Origin: JAEUHO01 sp046350655
GTDB taxonomy: Bacteria; Planctomycetota; PLA2; JAEUHO01
Assembly: GCA_046350655.1 (NCBI GenBank)
Contig: JAXMAB010000004.1
Coordinates: forward strand, 1-64,000
DNA: 64,000 bases
Direction: 5' to 3'
Positions 53,453 to 61,378 of the stretch are shown piece after piece. Within the stretch, counting starts at the first letter, position 1. Each line of letters opens with the position of its first letter. The notes below the pieces were generated by a model. That model was not told the origin of the DNA. It worked only from the letters and a program-made list of their open reading frames with translations, and did not search any database. Made by a program: the position numbers and the translations under genes.

Positions 53453-54721
53453 ATGCACGGCGACACCCCGCTCGCTCCGACCCCCGAGTTCGACGCCCGC
53501 ATCCTGCGGGGGCGGGAACTCGCCGATCGGGGCGAGTTCCACGCCGCCGAGGGGGTCTTCCGGACGCTCCTGACGGAGGCGCGCGGGCGCCACCTCGGCA
53601 ATCACGCCCGCGCCCTCTCGATGCTGACGACGCTCTACGGCCGCGCGGGCCGGTACCTCGAGGCGCACACGCTCGGGGTCCATCTGGTATCACTCGCGCG
53701 GTCCGCGGGCCCCGCCGCGGGCCGCACGCTGGCGTTCGCGCTCGCCCGCGTCTGCGGCGCGTTGAGTCAGCTGCGGATGGCGGACGCCCTCGACGAGTCG
53801 CTCCGCGAGCTCCGGCAGGTGCTCGACGCGCAGCCGATCGTGCTCGACAACCTCGAGCTCGAGTACCACGTGGCCTCGGGCGACCATGCGACGCTCCTCG
53901 GCGACGTCCCCCGCGCGCGCGCGCACGTGGAGGCCTACCGCCGGATCCTTGCGACCGTGAACGCCCCGGACACGGTGTACCGCTGGGCGCTCACGATGGC
54001 CGAGGCCCGCGTGCTCCTGCTCGAAGGCCGCGCGACGGAGGCCCGCGCGCAGGTGGCCCGGCTCGGCGCGGACGTCCCGTCGCCCGAGTTCGGCCGGCTC
54101 CACGCGCTCGTGCTCGAGGTCGAGATCGGCGTCGCGCTCGGCGAGTCCGAGCGGGCGCTTCACGCCGGCCGCGAGGCGCTCGACCGGATGGCCGACGTCG
54201 ATCGTGCATCCTTCCTCTCGGCCGACTACGTGCATCAAGGAGGGCGCCTGGCGAGCGCGTTCGAGCGACTCGGCGCGATCCACTTCGCGCACGAGGCGTA
54301 CGACCGGATGGCCGCAGCGGTCCTCGTGAGCCTGGAGCAGGTGGACGAGTGCGCGCGCTGGCTCCCCGAGCTCGCGCCGGCGATCGGCGACGACGCCGCG
54401 CCGCTCTCCCGCGCGCGCAAGCAGTTCCTCCGGGAGCAGAAGACGCTCCTCGGCCGCGTGGCGCACCTCCTCGAGAGTCACGGCGGGTCGCGGGTCCGCG
54501 CGCTCCTCGTGCATCCCGAGAAGGCGGGGCTGGTGGCGATCTGCGCCTGGTGCGAGCGGGTCCGGACGGCGGAGGAGGTCTGGCTCCCGATCGGTCACTT
54601 CGTGCCGCGCTCGGGCCCGTTCGAGGTGACCCACGGGATGTGCCCGCCGTGCGCCGCCGACTTCCAGAGCGACGCCGCCGACGCGGCGCCGTCCTCCCGT
54701 CGCCGGCCCGTGCCGTCGTAG
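53453..54721 (+). CDS. TPR-like protein with a C-terminal sensor-kinase-type zinc ribbon
   Basis: 422 aa, no signal peptide. Residues ~15-330 are TPR-like helical repeats of the MalT/regulatory type. At ~360-400 the sequence I-C-A-W-C-E-R-V-R is followed by W-L-P-I and then H-G-M-C-P-P-C. The I-C-x-W-C-x-x-(V/I)-R and H-G-(I/M)-C-P-x-C pair is the Zn-ribbon-like tail known from the ends of PAS sensor kinases and response regulators. Here it has no kinase or receiver domain. Cytoplasmic signalling scaffold is the best inference. Confidence 0.72.
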   Translation: MHGDTPLAPTPEFDARILRGRELADRGEFHAAEGVFRTLLTEARGRHLGNHARALSMLTTLYGRAGRYLEAHTLGVHLVSLARSAGPAAGRTLAFALARVCGALSQLRMADALDESLRELRQVLDAQPIVLDNLELEYHVASGDHATLLGDVPRARAHVEAYRRILATVNAPDTVYRWALTMAEARVLLLEGRATEARAQVARLGADVPSPEFGRLHALVLEVEIGVALGESERALHAGREALDRMADVDRASFLSADYVHQGGRLASAFERLGAIHFAHEAYDRMAAAVLVSLEQVDECARWLPELAPAIGDDAAPLSRARKQFLREQKTLLGRVAHLLESHGGSRVRALLVHPEKAGLVAICAWCERVRTAEEVWLPIGHFVPRSGPFEVTHGMCPPCAADFQSDAADAAPSSRRRPVPS

Positions 54722-54889
54722 CCGCGGGGCCGCGGGGTCCACGGCACGTCTCGCCCCCGCAAAGGTCCCGTACGGACGGGAGGTTCGCCGGTCGCGGCGG
54801 CGGGCCCGCGGGACGGCAAGGGGGGCCTTCCCAGAGCGAGCGACGGGTGCGCTACGATGCGTCGCCGCATGTCCCCCGGGGGAGCCTCC

Positions 54890-55717
54890 ATGCCTCGACG
54901 CTTCCGCGCGTGCCTGTGTCTGCTCGCGCTCGCGGGCCCGGTTCGTTCGGCCCGTTCCGATCCGCCCGCCGCTCCGCCCGCTGCACCGGCCCCGGACGCG
55001 TCGGACACCGGGGAGGCGACGGCTCGCGCCGAAGCCAGGGTCAAGGAACTCGCGGCCGAGGCGCAGAAGGCCCGCGCGGAGGTCGAGCGCGCTCTCAACG
55101 ACGGCAAGCGCGACCCCACGACCGCCGTGGTGAAGGCCGCGCTCGAGAAGGCGTCCGACGTCGATCGTCGGTTGCAGGCGGCCCAGGACGAGCTCGATCG
55201 ACTGCGTGACGACCGCGGCCACCGGATCGACGAGGCGCAGCGGGTGTGTGTCGAGAAGGCCGACGACGTCGTGCGAGCCAGAAAGGCCCTGGCGGGCGTG
55301 CAGTCCGGCGGACGGCCCGAAGCGGAGGTGGTCGCGGCGAAGGCCCGCGTCGCGGAGGCGCAGCAAGCGCTGCGGGACGCGCAGGCGGCGCTCGTCGCCC
55401 TGCCCGCTCCGGCCGAGCCGAGGACCCGCCCCGACTACTTCGACCGCCTGCTGGCGCGGGCGACGGATCGCGCGGAACTGCTCGCCCAGGGGGCGAAGTC
55501 CGCCGGTGAAGCCGCGGCGGCCGTCGAGGCGACCGGTGATCCCGTGCAGATCGCGCTCTTCTACGAGCGCGCCACCAAGCTCCAGGAGCAGGCCGACGAG
55601 GCCCGCGACGTGCTCGCGCTCATCCGCTCCCTGCTCGACGCGGCCCGTCCCGCCCCGGCGCCGAAGCCCGCCGAGCCCGCCGGCGGCGGCGGTCCGACGG
55701 TCCCGCGGTCGCGGTAG
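54890..55717 (+). CDS. Secreted coiled-coil protein
   Basis: 275 aa. ATG 54890 with GGGGAG; earlier in-frame ATGs lack it. Signal peptide to about residue 23. Residues ~45-165 and ~200-250 are long Ala/Glu/Arg heptads with K-A-R-A-E-V-E-R-A-L and L-Q-A-A-Q-D-E-L-D-R-L, so an elongated dimer is likely. No enzyme motif. Converges on the next gene. Confidence 0.62.
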   Translation: MPRRFRACLCLLALAGPVRSARSDPPAAPPAAPAPDASDTGEATARAEARVKELAAEAQKARAEVERALNDGKRDPTTAVVKAALEKASDVDRRLQAAQDELDRLRDDRGHRIDEAQRVCVEKADDVVRARKALAGVQSGGRPEAEVVAAKARVAEAQQALRDAQAALVALPAPAEPRTRPDYFDRLLARATDRAELLAQGAKSAGEAAAAVEATGDPVQIALFYERATKLQEQADEARDVLALIRSLLDAARPAPAPKPAEPAGGGGPTVPRSR

Positions 55718-55718
55718 C

Positions 55719-55735
55719 GATTCGTCCGGCGAATC
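55719..55735. terminator. Small hairpin between convergent genes
   Basis: GATTCG and CGAATC pair perfectly around TCCGG just after the stop at 55717. Short stem and no T-run, so support is weak. Confidence 0.3.
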
Positions 55736-55767
55736 CGACGGTTGTCCGGTCCTACGCGACCGTCGCG

Positions 55768-56991
55768 CTATTCGAGCACGAGCTCGAGGTCGATCGGCGC
55801 GTCTGCGACCGCGACCTTCTTCGCCACTCGCCCCCAGCGCTCCTTCCCCTTCGCCATCGCGCCGACGGTCCACGTGCCCGGCGTCAGGCGGAGGAGGAAC
55901 GTGCCGTCCGGGGCGATCTCGACCCGTCGCACCGGGTCGTCGGGGGAGTCCGACGTGGCGTCGGCCTTCGCGCCGGCGAGGTCGGAGGCCCCGCGAAGCC
56001 GTCCACGGATCTCCGCTCCCGCCGACAGACGCAGCGTGACGATCGTCTCGGAGGGTGCGACGCCGACGAGCGAGCCCACCCGCGGCTCCGAGCCCCCGAG
56101 TTCGCGGAATCGGAGGTCGTACCGCCGGTCCGGCGCGAGGCCTTCGACGTCCACATCGACGACGTCGGCGCTGCCGCGCCCCGCGAGGTCCGATCCGCCG
56201 GAGGCGAGCCGGCCCTTGACGTTCCACGTCAGGTCGGACTTCGAACGGTTCTCGAGGTGGACGCGAATCCGTTGCGGTCGCGTGTTCACCCGAAAGGTCG
56301 CTTCCCGCGCATCGCTTCGGACCTCGGTCCACGCGTCGGGCTCCAACCGGACGGTCGACCCGCGCGCCGTCGCCTGCACTCGCCGGGTCGTGTTCGGCTC
56401 CATGACGAGCTCGAACGTCCCGGAGGCGTCCGCGAGGCCGAGCCGGTAGGCGCCGGCTCCGTTCGCCTCGACGTGGAACGCCGCCGCGGCCACGGGCGTC
56501 GCTCCATCGCTCGCGTCCACCGCGCGCAGGAGGACCGTCGGGTTCAGTTGGACGGTCACGACGTCGTCGCGGGAGCGCCACGGCGACCGATGAACGCGCG
56601 GGAAGGCGGGCGGGGGGTGGTGTCGCGTCCGCGAAACCAGGGTGTCCATCACGATCGGCGGTCCGGCGACGGGGCTCACCGTCAGCTCGCACTCCAGGTC
56701 CCTCGGCAGGTCGACCAGCGTCGCGATCCCGTTGGGCCCGGTCGTCGCCGAGACGGGACGGGTCATCTCGATCGTGGGCGCGGCAAGCGGCTGGACCCAG
56801 AGGTGCGCGCCCGCGACCGGTGCTCCGGTCTGGGACAACACGCGGACCTCGACGTCCTTCGTCGCGCGCGCCGCGATCTCGCCTCGCCCGCAGGCGCCGA
56901 GGCCCGAGGCGAGGACGCAGATCAGGACGACCCGCGACGACGCGACCCACCACGGCTGTGCGCGCAACGGTCCGTATGACCCCCTGTGCAT
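55768..56991 (-). CDS. Lipoprotein with carboxypeptidase-regulatory-like domains
   Basis: 407 aa. Lipobox S-G-L-G-A-C-G near residue 34. Three or four beta-sandwich units follow: V-R-V-L-S-Q-T-G-A-P-V-A-G-A, F-H-V-E-A-N-G-A-G, L-A-S-G-G-S-D-L-A-G, and I-R-G-R-L-R-G-A. They share the A-P-V-A-G-A and D-G-T-F-L-L motifs of carboxypeptidase-regulatory-like (TonB/CarboxypepD_reg) folds, so it is probably a surface-exposed protein of unknown function. Last gene before the recombinase fragment, divergent from it. Confidence 0.7.
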   Translation of the reverse strand: MHRGSYGPLRAQPWWVASSRVVLICVLASGLGACGRGEIAARATKDVEVRVLSQTGAPVAGAHLWVQPLAAPTIEMTRPVSATTGPNGIATLVDLPRDLECELTVSPVAGPPIVMDTLVSRTRHHPPPAFPRVHRSPWRSRDDVVTVQLNPTVLLRAVDASDGATPVAAAAFHVEANGAGAYRLGLADASGTFELVMEPNTTRRVQATARGSTVRLEPDAWTEVRSDAREATFRVNTRPQRIRVHLENRSKSDLTWNVKGRLASGGSDLAGRGSADVVDVDVEGLAPDRRYDLRFRELGGSEPRVGSLVGVAPSETIVTLRLSAGAEIRGRLRGASDLAGAKADATSDSPDDPVRRVEIAPDGTFLLRLTPGTWTVGAMAKGKERWGRVAKKVAVADAPIDLELVLE

Positions 56992-57058
56992 AGGTCCTCC
57001 CCCGGCCGATCCGCCCGGGTCGGTACCCCTCGTCGTCTGCTTCATTGAGTTCGGCCGG

Positions 57059-57490
57059 ATGGGGCCGCCGACGGACCGCGAGGGTGTCCGGATCGAGCGC
57101 GCCGACAGGGTACCCCACGCGAAGACCCCCGAGGGGCGGCTCCTGCGGGACCCGCTCGACGCGTTCGCCGAGTACGAGCGGTCGATGATCCGGGCCCGGA
57201 CCGTCGCCGCGCTCCGTGCCCGCCGGGAACGGGGCCTTCGGTTCACGCTCCATCCGCCGTACGGGTGGCGGTTCGTCGGCGGCCGGATGGTCGCGGACCC
57301 CGCGCAGCAGAAGACGTTGGTCCGGATGCGGACGTTGCGGTCGCGCGGCGAGACGTACCGGGCGATCGGGGCGCGGCTGCTGGCCGAAGGGCGCCGTCCC
57401 GCCCGGGCCAAGGCGTGGTCGATCGGGATGGTGCGGTCGCTCGTCCACCGCGCGCCGCCGGATGGTGGCGCCGCCCGCCGGGGGGCATGA
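57059..57490 (+). CDS. Truncated serine recombinase (resolvase/invertase family)
   Basis: 143 aa. It contains T-P-E-G-R-L-L-R-D-P-L-D-A-F-A-E-Y-E-R and R-A-R-T-V-A-A-L-R-A-R-R, the end of the catalytic domain plus helix E, then P-P-Y-G-W-R-F and a L-R-x-x-G-x-T-Y-R-A-I recombinase helix. The N-terminal ~90 aa with the catalytic Ser and first Arg residues are missing, so it cannot recombine DNA and is probably a relic. ATG 57059 is the first plausible start. It lies ~90 bp outside the att-like tRNA fragment. Confidence 0.7.
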   Translation: MGPPTDREGVRIERADRVPHAKTPEGRLLRDPLDAFAEYERSMIRARTVAALRARRERGLRFTLHPPYGWRFVGGRMVADPAQQKTLVRMRTLRSRGETYRAIGARLLAEGRRPARAKAWSIGMVRSLVHRAPPDGGAARRGA

Positions 57491-57579
57491 CGCCCCCGCG
57501 AACTTTGAATCTTCCTTGATCTCGCCCCGCGGGATCGCGGATCGGCCGCGCGCAGGAACCCCCGTTCGGACGCGGAAAA

Positions 57580-57639
57580 TGGCGGAGAGGGCGGGATTCG
57601 AACCCGCGATACAGTGTTACCCGTATGCCGGCTTAGCAA
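57580..57639 (-). other. 3' fragment of tRNA-Ser(GCU): probable attachment site (att) of an integrated element
   Basis: On the minus strand the sequence runs from an anticodon loop T-T-G-C-T-A-A through a long serine-type variable arm, the T arm (GCGGG, TTCGAAT, CCCGC) and acceptor CCTCTCC-G-CCA. The 5' acceptor, D arm and 5' half of the anticodon stem are absent. Integrases that target tRNA genes leave this 3' copy at one end; the element should extend to the right of it and regenerate the whole gene at its other end. Confidence 0.72.
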
Positions 57640-57776
57640 TCTGGCGAGCGTCCTCGCGCCAAGACCGTGTGTTTTCGGGGTTTGGGGCGTCCGCATGCGA
57701 GTTAGGGACCTCCTACCTCATGCGGCACAAAGCGCAATAGAGGCGCAAGCGGACAGCGGAATCCTCGTTTGCTGAC

Positions 57777-57944
57777 GTGGCTGCTGACGCGGAGTGCGGC
57801 GGCCCCGTCCCCGTCCCGGGGCGTCGTGGGCGCCTGCCGGGGCGGTGCGCCGCCTGCGAACGCGCCCGGCGCCGCCGCGTCCGGGGCCCCATCCAGGGGG
57901 TGAGCCCGGCGGAGTGGGCCGCGCTGCGGCCCGAGGAGGCGTAA
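57777..57944 (+). CDS. Small Cys-rich zinc-finger-like protein
   Basis: 55 aa, GTG start. Cysteines in D-A-E-C-G-G and R-C-A-A-C-E form a C-x16-C-x2-C set, rich in Arg and Pro, followed by a S-P-A-E-W-A-A-L helix. Its TAA overlaps the next ATG (TAATG), typical of tightly packed phage genes. Too short to assign. Confidence 0.5.
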   Translation: MAADAECGGPVPVPGRRGRLPGRCAACERARRRRVRGPIQGVSPAEWAALRPEEA

Positions 57945-58393
57945 TGGTCGCTCGCACCGAGCTCGGTCGTGTCCGCGTGGAGACGAGGCGCATCGCCGAC
58001 CTCGTCCCGGCCCCGTACAACCCGCGCCGGATCTCGGACGACGCCCTCGCCGGCCTCGGGGAGTCGATCGGGCGCTTCGGCCTCGTCCAGCCCGTGATCG
58101 TGAACTCCCGGACCGGGCGGATCGTCGGGGGGCATCAGCGCCTGAAGGCCCTCGCGGCTCGAGGCGTCGAGGAGACCGACGTCGTCGTCGTGGACCTCCC
58201 CGAGGCCGAGGATAAGGCGCTCAACCTCGCGCTCAACTCCCAGGCGATCTCGGGGGAGTGGACCGCGGACGCGCTCGCCCTCGTGGAGGAGGCCACGTGG
58301 CGCGACGCCGCGGGCACGGGGCCCCGCGCGAGACCACGCCGCGCCCCCTCCTTCGGGAGGGGGCCCTCTACTGGGCCGACAATGGCCGCGTGA
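57944..58393 (+). CDS. ParB-like nuclease-domain protein, truncated copy
   Basis: 149 aa. Residues ~1-112 are a ParB/Srx domain: A-P-Y-N-P-R-R-I-S, F-G-L-V-Q-P-V-I-V-N, I-V-G-G-H-Q-R-L (the G-H-x-R nucleotide motif) and A-L-N-L-A-L-N. It is nearly identical to the gene at 63496 up to L-V-E-E, then the sequence (from about 58293) changes to an Arg/Pro-rich tail with no homology, so the C-terminal part is lost. Starts in TAATG overlap with the Cys-rich ORF; its TGA overlaps the next GTG. Confidence 0.78.
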   Translation: MVARTELGRVRVETRRIADLVPAPYNPRRISDDALAGLGESIGRFGLVQPVIVNSRTGRIVGGHQRLKALAARGVEETDVVVVDLPEAEDKALNLALNSQAISGEWTADALALVEEATWRDAAGTGPRARPRRAPSFGRGPSTGPTMAA

Positions 58394-58731
58394 TCTGCGT
58401 GAAGTGCGCCGGCATGTCAGCCCTCTACACCGGCCGCGACATCAGCGGCCAGCCCGTCGAGCGCGTCACCGTCGAGGACGTGCGCGCGTGGCCCGAGGAC
58501 CTCGGGGTCCTCCACTGCGAGTCGAACTGCACCGCGCTCTCGCCGATCGCGGGCCCCGACGGGTGGCCGATGGCGAAGGCCGCCGTCTGCCCGTGCTGGT
58601 GCGAGGGGAAGATCGCCGACCACGACGACCGCGGGTGGGCCCCGTGGGCCTGCCCGGACTGCGGGGACGACAGCGACACGGATCTCGGGAAGCCGTGCAC
58701 GGGGTGCGCGAAGGGACCCGACGTCCCATAG
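58390..58731 (+). CDS. Cys-rich mobile-element protein (zinc-binding candidate)
   Basis: 113 aa from GTG 58390, which overlaps the ParB stop by 4 bp. Five Cys groups: I-C-V-K-C, H-C-E-S-N-C, C-P-C-W-C, C-P-D-C and C-T-G-C, probably two or more zinc sites. Sequence of the same character (A-L-Y-W-A-D-N-G-R) continues upstream to ~58360 without a start codon, so the original N-terminus may have been cut off by the same event that truncated the ParB copy. Confidence 0.5.
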   Translation: MICVKCAGMSALYTGRDISGQPVERVTVEDVRAWPEDLGVLHCESNCTALSPIAGPDGWPMAKAAVCPCWCEGKIADHDDRGWAPWACPDCGDDSDTDLGKPCTGCAKGPDVP

Positions 58732-58757
58732 CTCAAGCCGCGGCGCTGTGCGCCACT

Positions 58758-58790
58758 CGCCCGTGAGGCCGAAGCCTCGCGGGCGTTCTC
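58758..58790 (+). terminator. Intrinsic-terminator-like hairpin followed by TTCTC
   Basis: CGCCCGTGAGGC and GCCTCGCGGGCG form a 12-bp stem with one G-T mismatch and a CGAA tetraloop, then TTCTC. It lies 27 bp after the Cys-rich gene. A second copy lies at 59281. Confidence 0.6.
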
Positions 58791-58860
58791 GGTCGGTGGC
58801 ATGGGATCAACGGAAGAGTATGCTGCCCCGCCTCGTCCAAGCGGGCGGAGGGTCGTCTTC

Positions 58861-59241
58861 GTGCGATCGCTTCTCGTTGTCGCACTCGCGCTCACGGGGT
58901 GCTGCTGCCCCACGCGCTCATGCGTTCGGCCGTCGCACGTCGCGCAGATTCGTCGGGAGTTGCGCGAGGGAATGTCGTTCGACGAGGTGTCCGAGATCGT
59001 CCATCGGCACCAGGAGTCGCCGAGCGGGGCGATCGGCGGGCTCGGCTCCGCTAGTTGGTCGCTCGCCGACGGTGAGAGGCTCACGCTCGTGTTCGACGCC
59101 GACTACCCGGGCAAGGCAGTCGGGCTTCAGGAGACGACCAGTACCGTGTCGGATGAGGCGCCGCCGTCGATGCGTCACCCTTGGCTGTCGCGGCTGATGC
59201 GCGCGGCCGACTTCGCGCCCGAACACGACCGCGATCCGTAG
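58861..59241 (+). CDS. Small lipoprotein of unknown function
   Basis: 126 aa, GTG start with GGAGG about 12 bp upstream. Signal stretch ends A-L-T-G-C-C-C, a good lipobox. The rest has R-E-G-M-S-F-D-E-V and a W-S-L-A-D-G-E-R-L-T-L-V-F strand, reminiscent of the small SmpA/OmlA (BamE-like) fold. Inside the element, framed by the two terminator-like hairpins. Confidence 0.6.
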   Translation: MRSLLVVALALTGCCCPTRSCVRPSHVAQIRRELREGMSFDEVSEIVHRHQESPSGAIGGLGSASWSLADGERLTLVFDADYPGKAVGLQETTSTVSDEAPPSMRHPWLSRLMRAADFAPEHDRDP

Positions 59242-59280
59242 CCGGACGGAGAGCGCGCGCACGGCGGCGCTCCGCGCCTA

Positions 59281-59313
59281 CGCCCGAGAGGCCGACGCCT
59301 CGCGGGCGTTCTC
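59281..59313 (+). terminator. Intrinsic-terminator-like hairpin followed by TTCTC (second copy)
   Basis: CGCCCGAGAGGC and GCCTCGCGGGCG with one mismatch and a CGAC loop, then TTCTC. It lies 39 bp after the lipoprotein gene; nearly identical to 58758-58790. Confidence 0.6.
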
Positions 59314-59352
59314 GTTCCGGGCGCTACCATGCACAGTTCGGAGGCGCATGTC

Positions 59353-59565
59353 ATGAAGATCCCCGCCAAGCCGGGTGCTCTCGCGAACGGCGTCGCCTTC
59401 GGCCTTCTCTTCACAGCGTTCCAGTGGGGCTGGGACGCCATCGAGGGGAAGATCGCGCCTTGGCCTCGCTGGGCCCTGGCCTACGGCAGTGCCATGCTCG
59501 TCGCGAGCACCCTGTGGGGCCTGTTCTGGTGGTGGCTGCAACGCCGCGAGGCAAGACGCAAGTAG
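59353..59565 (+). CDS. Small two-helix membrane protein
   Basis: 70 aa from ATG 59353 (GGAGG nine bases upstream). Helices near residues 13-30 (V-A-F-G-L-L-F-T-A-F-Q-W) and 40-60 (L-A-Y-G-S-A-M-L-V-A-S-T-L-W-G), then a basic C-terminus. No family recognised. Confidence 0.5.
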   Translation: MKIPAKPGALANGVAFGLLFTAFQWGWDAIEGKIAPWPRWALAYGSAMLVASTLWGLFWWWLQRREARRK

Positions 59566-59634
59566 GACGATGTCGTGCGCGTGACGCTGCACGGGCAGGA
59601 CGGGGCGGTGCTGTTCGAGGGCGAGGTGCGGTAG
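59566..59634 (+). pseudogene. Possible remnant of a coding sequence
   Basis: In the frame starting at 59566 the 22 codons V-R-V-T-L-H-G-Q-D-G-A-V-L-F-E-G-E-V-R end at TAG 59632-59634 and alternate polar/hydrophobic like a beta hairpin. No proper start; perhaps the leftover end of a gene. Confidence 0.3.
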
Positions 59635-59686
59635 CGCGCCTCTCTGGCCTACCACGCGCCTGACTCCGGGAGAGGATTCCGACAGA

Positions 59687-61357
59687 TCACCAGGTCAGTG
59701 GAAACGGCGTGATGGCATTGGCCTTCACGTGGCCGATGATCCGCGCGCGCTCCTCGCCACCGAGTGACACTACCAGTTCGACGTCCCCTTCGGCGAACGG
59801 GCCGAGGATCATCCCGGGCCGCGCGATCGACGCGCTCTCGCCGTCGCAGTCGTCACTCTCGATGTCGTGTGCGTCTCGTTCGCCAAGCCACGCGCCGTCC
59901 GCCCTTCGGATCGTCAGTGTGCCGAGCCCCGGCGTCGGGACGCGGGGACTCGTCGCCAGGAGGTACCCACCGGGCACGAGAGTGAGCTTCAGGCGACCGC
60001 GACTGGGAACCTCTATCGGGCGGCTCACCCACCAGGCTCCCCACTCGGCGATCACCCTCGAGCCGGGGCGCACGTCCTCCAGCCGGTTCTCGTGCTCGAT
60101 GTAGAACCCGAAGTCGTCGGCCCTGCCTGCCGTGGGACCCGTGACGTGCAGGAACGGAGAGTCAGTGCGGGGGGGCTTGCGAGCGCACTCGACGTCCACC
60201 CCGTCCAGGAAGGGCAGGTCGTCGGCGCGAACGGCGATATCGATTGGGGGGGCCGCCGTGGGCTCGCCGGTCGCCCCGGGGAGCGTGACCTCGCCGGGGG
60301 CGATCCCGTCGCCCCTCCACCTGAGCTTCGCCGGCTTCGCGGCGGGGACGATCGTCAGCGACCCGGCTTGCGGACTCCCATCCTTCCACTCGAGCGTCCC
60401 GTCGAGGTTCATCTCGTCGGGCGTCCCCTCCGCGTAGCGGGTGACCATGTCCGATCGCCTGAGCCCGGGCGGAACGGAACCGGTGACGGTGAATCGGATC
60501 GGGACCTCGATCAGCGGCTCCGGCGCCGGATCTCGGCGGAAGGTCACGCGTCCGGGAGCCCGCACGACCGCGGGATCGGCTAGCCATCCGGCGCCGAGCC
60601 AATGCCCCGACTTCTCTTCGCCCTCGACCTCGAGCCAGAGCCGGTAGGGCACGCCCTTTGGCAATTCCACATTCCCGGAATGGATCGCGAGCGACCATCG
60701 CTCGTCGTTCGGCTCGCCCCGCGCGGGGTAGTAGGAAGGGCGTGCCTTCGGCTCGCCTTCCTCCTCGGCATAGACCCGAGCCCGAGCGGGGTCGACTCCC
60801 GCCACATCCACCGTCACCGAGGCGAGCGCGGGGAGTCGGACCTCCACGCGCGACGTCCCGCCCGCCGCCACGGGCACGTCGAGCAAGAGCGCACGCGGCT
60901 CCTCCTTCCCGGGGAAGACGACGCCGACGTCGTACTTGGCGACCGTGGGCACGGGGATCCGCGCGGCCCCGTTCGCGTCGATTTCGGCCTGCGGCCAGTC
61001 GGGCATCGTCGTCTCTGACACCCTTCCGACGCGCACCGCGTACGCGATTGCGCCGCTTGCGGGCTTCCCGTCGGCCCGGAGCGCAGTCACCTCGATCCAC
61101 CCCGCTACGTCGCTGCCCTGAGCGGGCTCAGCCGACGTTTGTGGGGGAGACCCAGCGCGCGCATTGAGGTCGATGTCGTCCCACGTCCAGCCCGGGGTGG
61201 CCGCCCATGTCCGGCCGCCGTCGTTCGACACGAAGAGTCCGCCGTAAGGCGACTGCGCCCGGATCACATCCTGCTGGGCGGGGGGGCAGCACGGACGCGA
61301 GCGGCAGCAACCCCCGAAGAGCGTGACGAGCGCAAGCGCCGGAGCAACGAGCCGCAT
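59687..61357 (-). CDS. Large lipoprotein with beta-sandwich repeats (element cargo)
   Basis: 556 aa, ATG 61357. Signal stretch L-V-T-L-F-G-G-C-C (Cys ~17). An early S-N-D-G-G-R-T-W is a BNR/Asp-box-like motif. The rest holds several carboxypeptidase-regulatory-like beta units (V-T-A-L-R-A-D-G-K-P-A-S-G-A and V-T-V-D-V-A-G-V-D-P). Function unknown. Downstream of the next gene on the same strand (21 bp), so probably one transcript. Confidence 0.62.
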   Translation of the reverse strand: MRLVAPALALVTLFGGCCRSRPCCPPAQQDVIRAQSPYGGLFVSNDGGRTWAATPGWTWDDIDLNARAGSPPQTSAEPAQGSDVAGWIEVTALRADGKPASGAIAYAVRVGRVSETTMPDWPQAEIDANGAARIPVPTVAKYDVGVVFPGKEEPRALLLDVPVAAGGTSRVEVRLPALASVTVDVAGVDPARARVYAEEEGEPKARPSYYPARGEPNDERWSLAIHSGNVELPKGVPYRLWLEVEGEEKSGHWLGAGWLADPAVVRAPGRVTFRRDPAPEPLIEVPIRFTVTGSVPPGLRRSDMVTRYAEGTPDEMNLDGTLEWKDGSPQAGSLTIVPAAKPAKLRWRGDGIAPGEVTLPGATGEPTAAPPIDIAVRADDLPFLDGVDVECARKPPRTDSPFLHVTGPTAGRADDFGFYIEHENRLEDVRPGSRVIAEWGAWWVSRPIEVPSRGRLKLTLVPGGYLLATSPRVPTPGLGTLTIRRADGAWLGERDAHDIESDDCDGESASIARPGMILGPFAEGDVELVVSLGGEERARIIGHVKANAITPFPLTW

Positions 61358-61378
61358 GCAGCCTCCGAAGGTAAGAGC

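Noticed and set aside
57216..57740. Plus-strand frame reading A-E-R-A-G-F-E-P through the tRNA fragment
   Set aside because: This peptide pattern is the well-known false translation of a tRNA T arm and acceptor read in antisense.
57580..57760. A complete tRNA-Ser gene
   Set aside because: The sequence to the right of the anticodon loop does not contain a partner for the acceptor, a D arm or the 5' anticodon stem.
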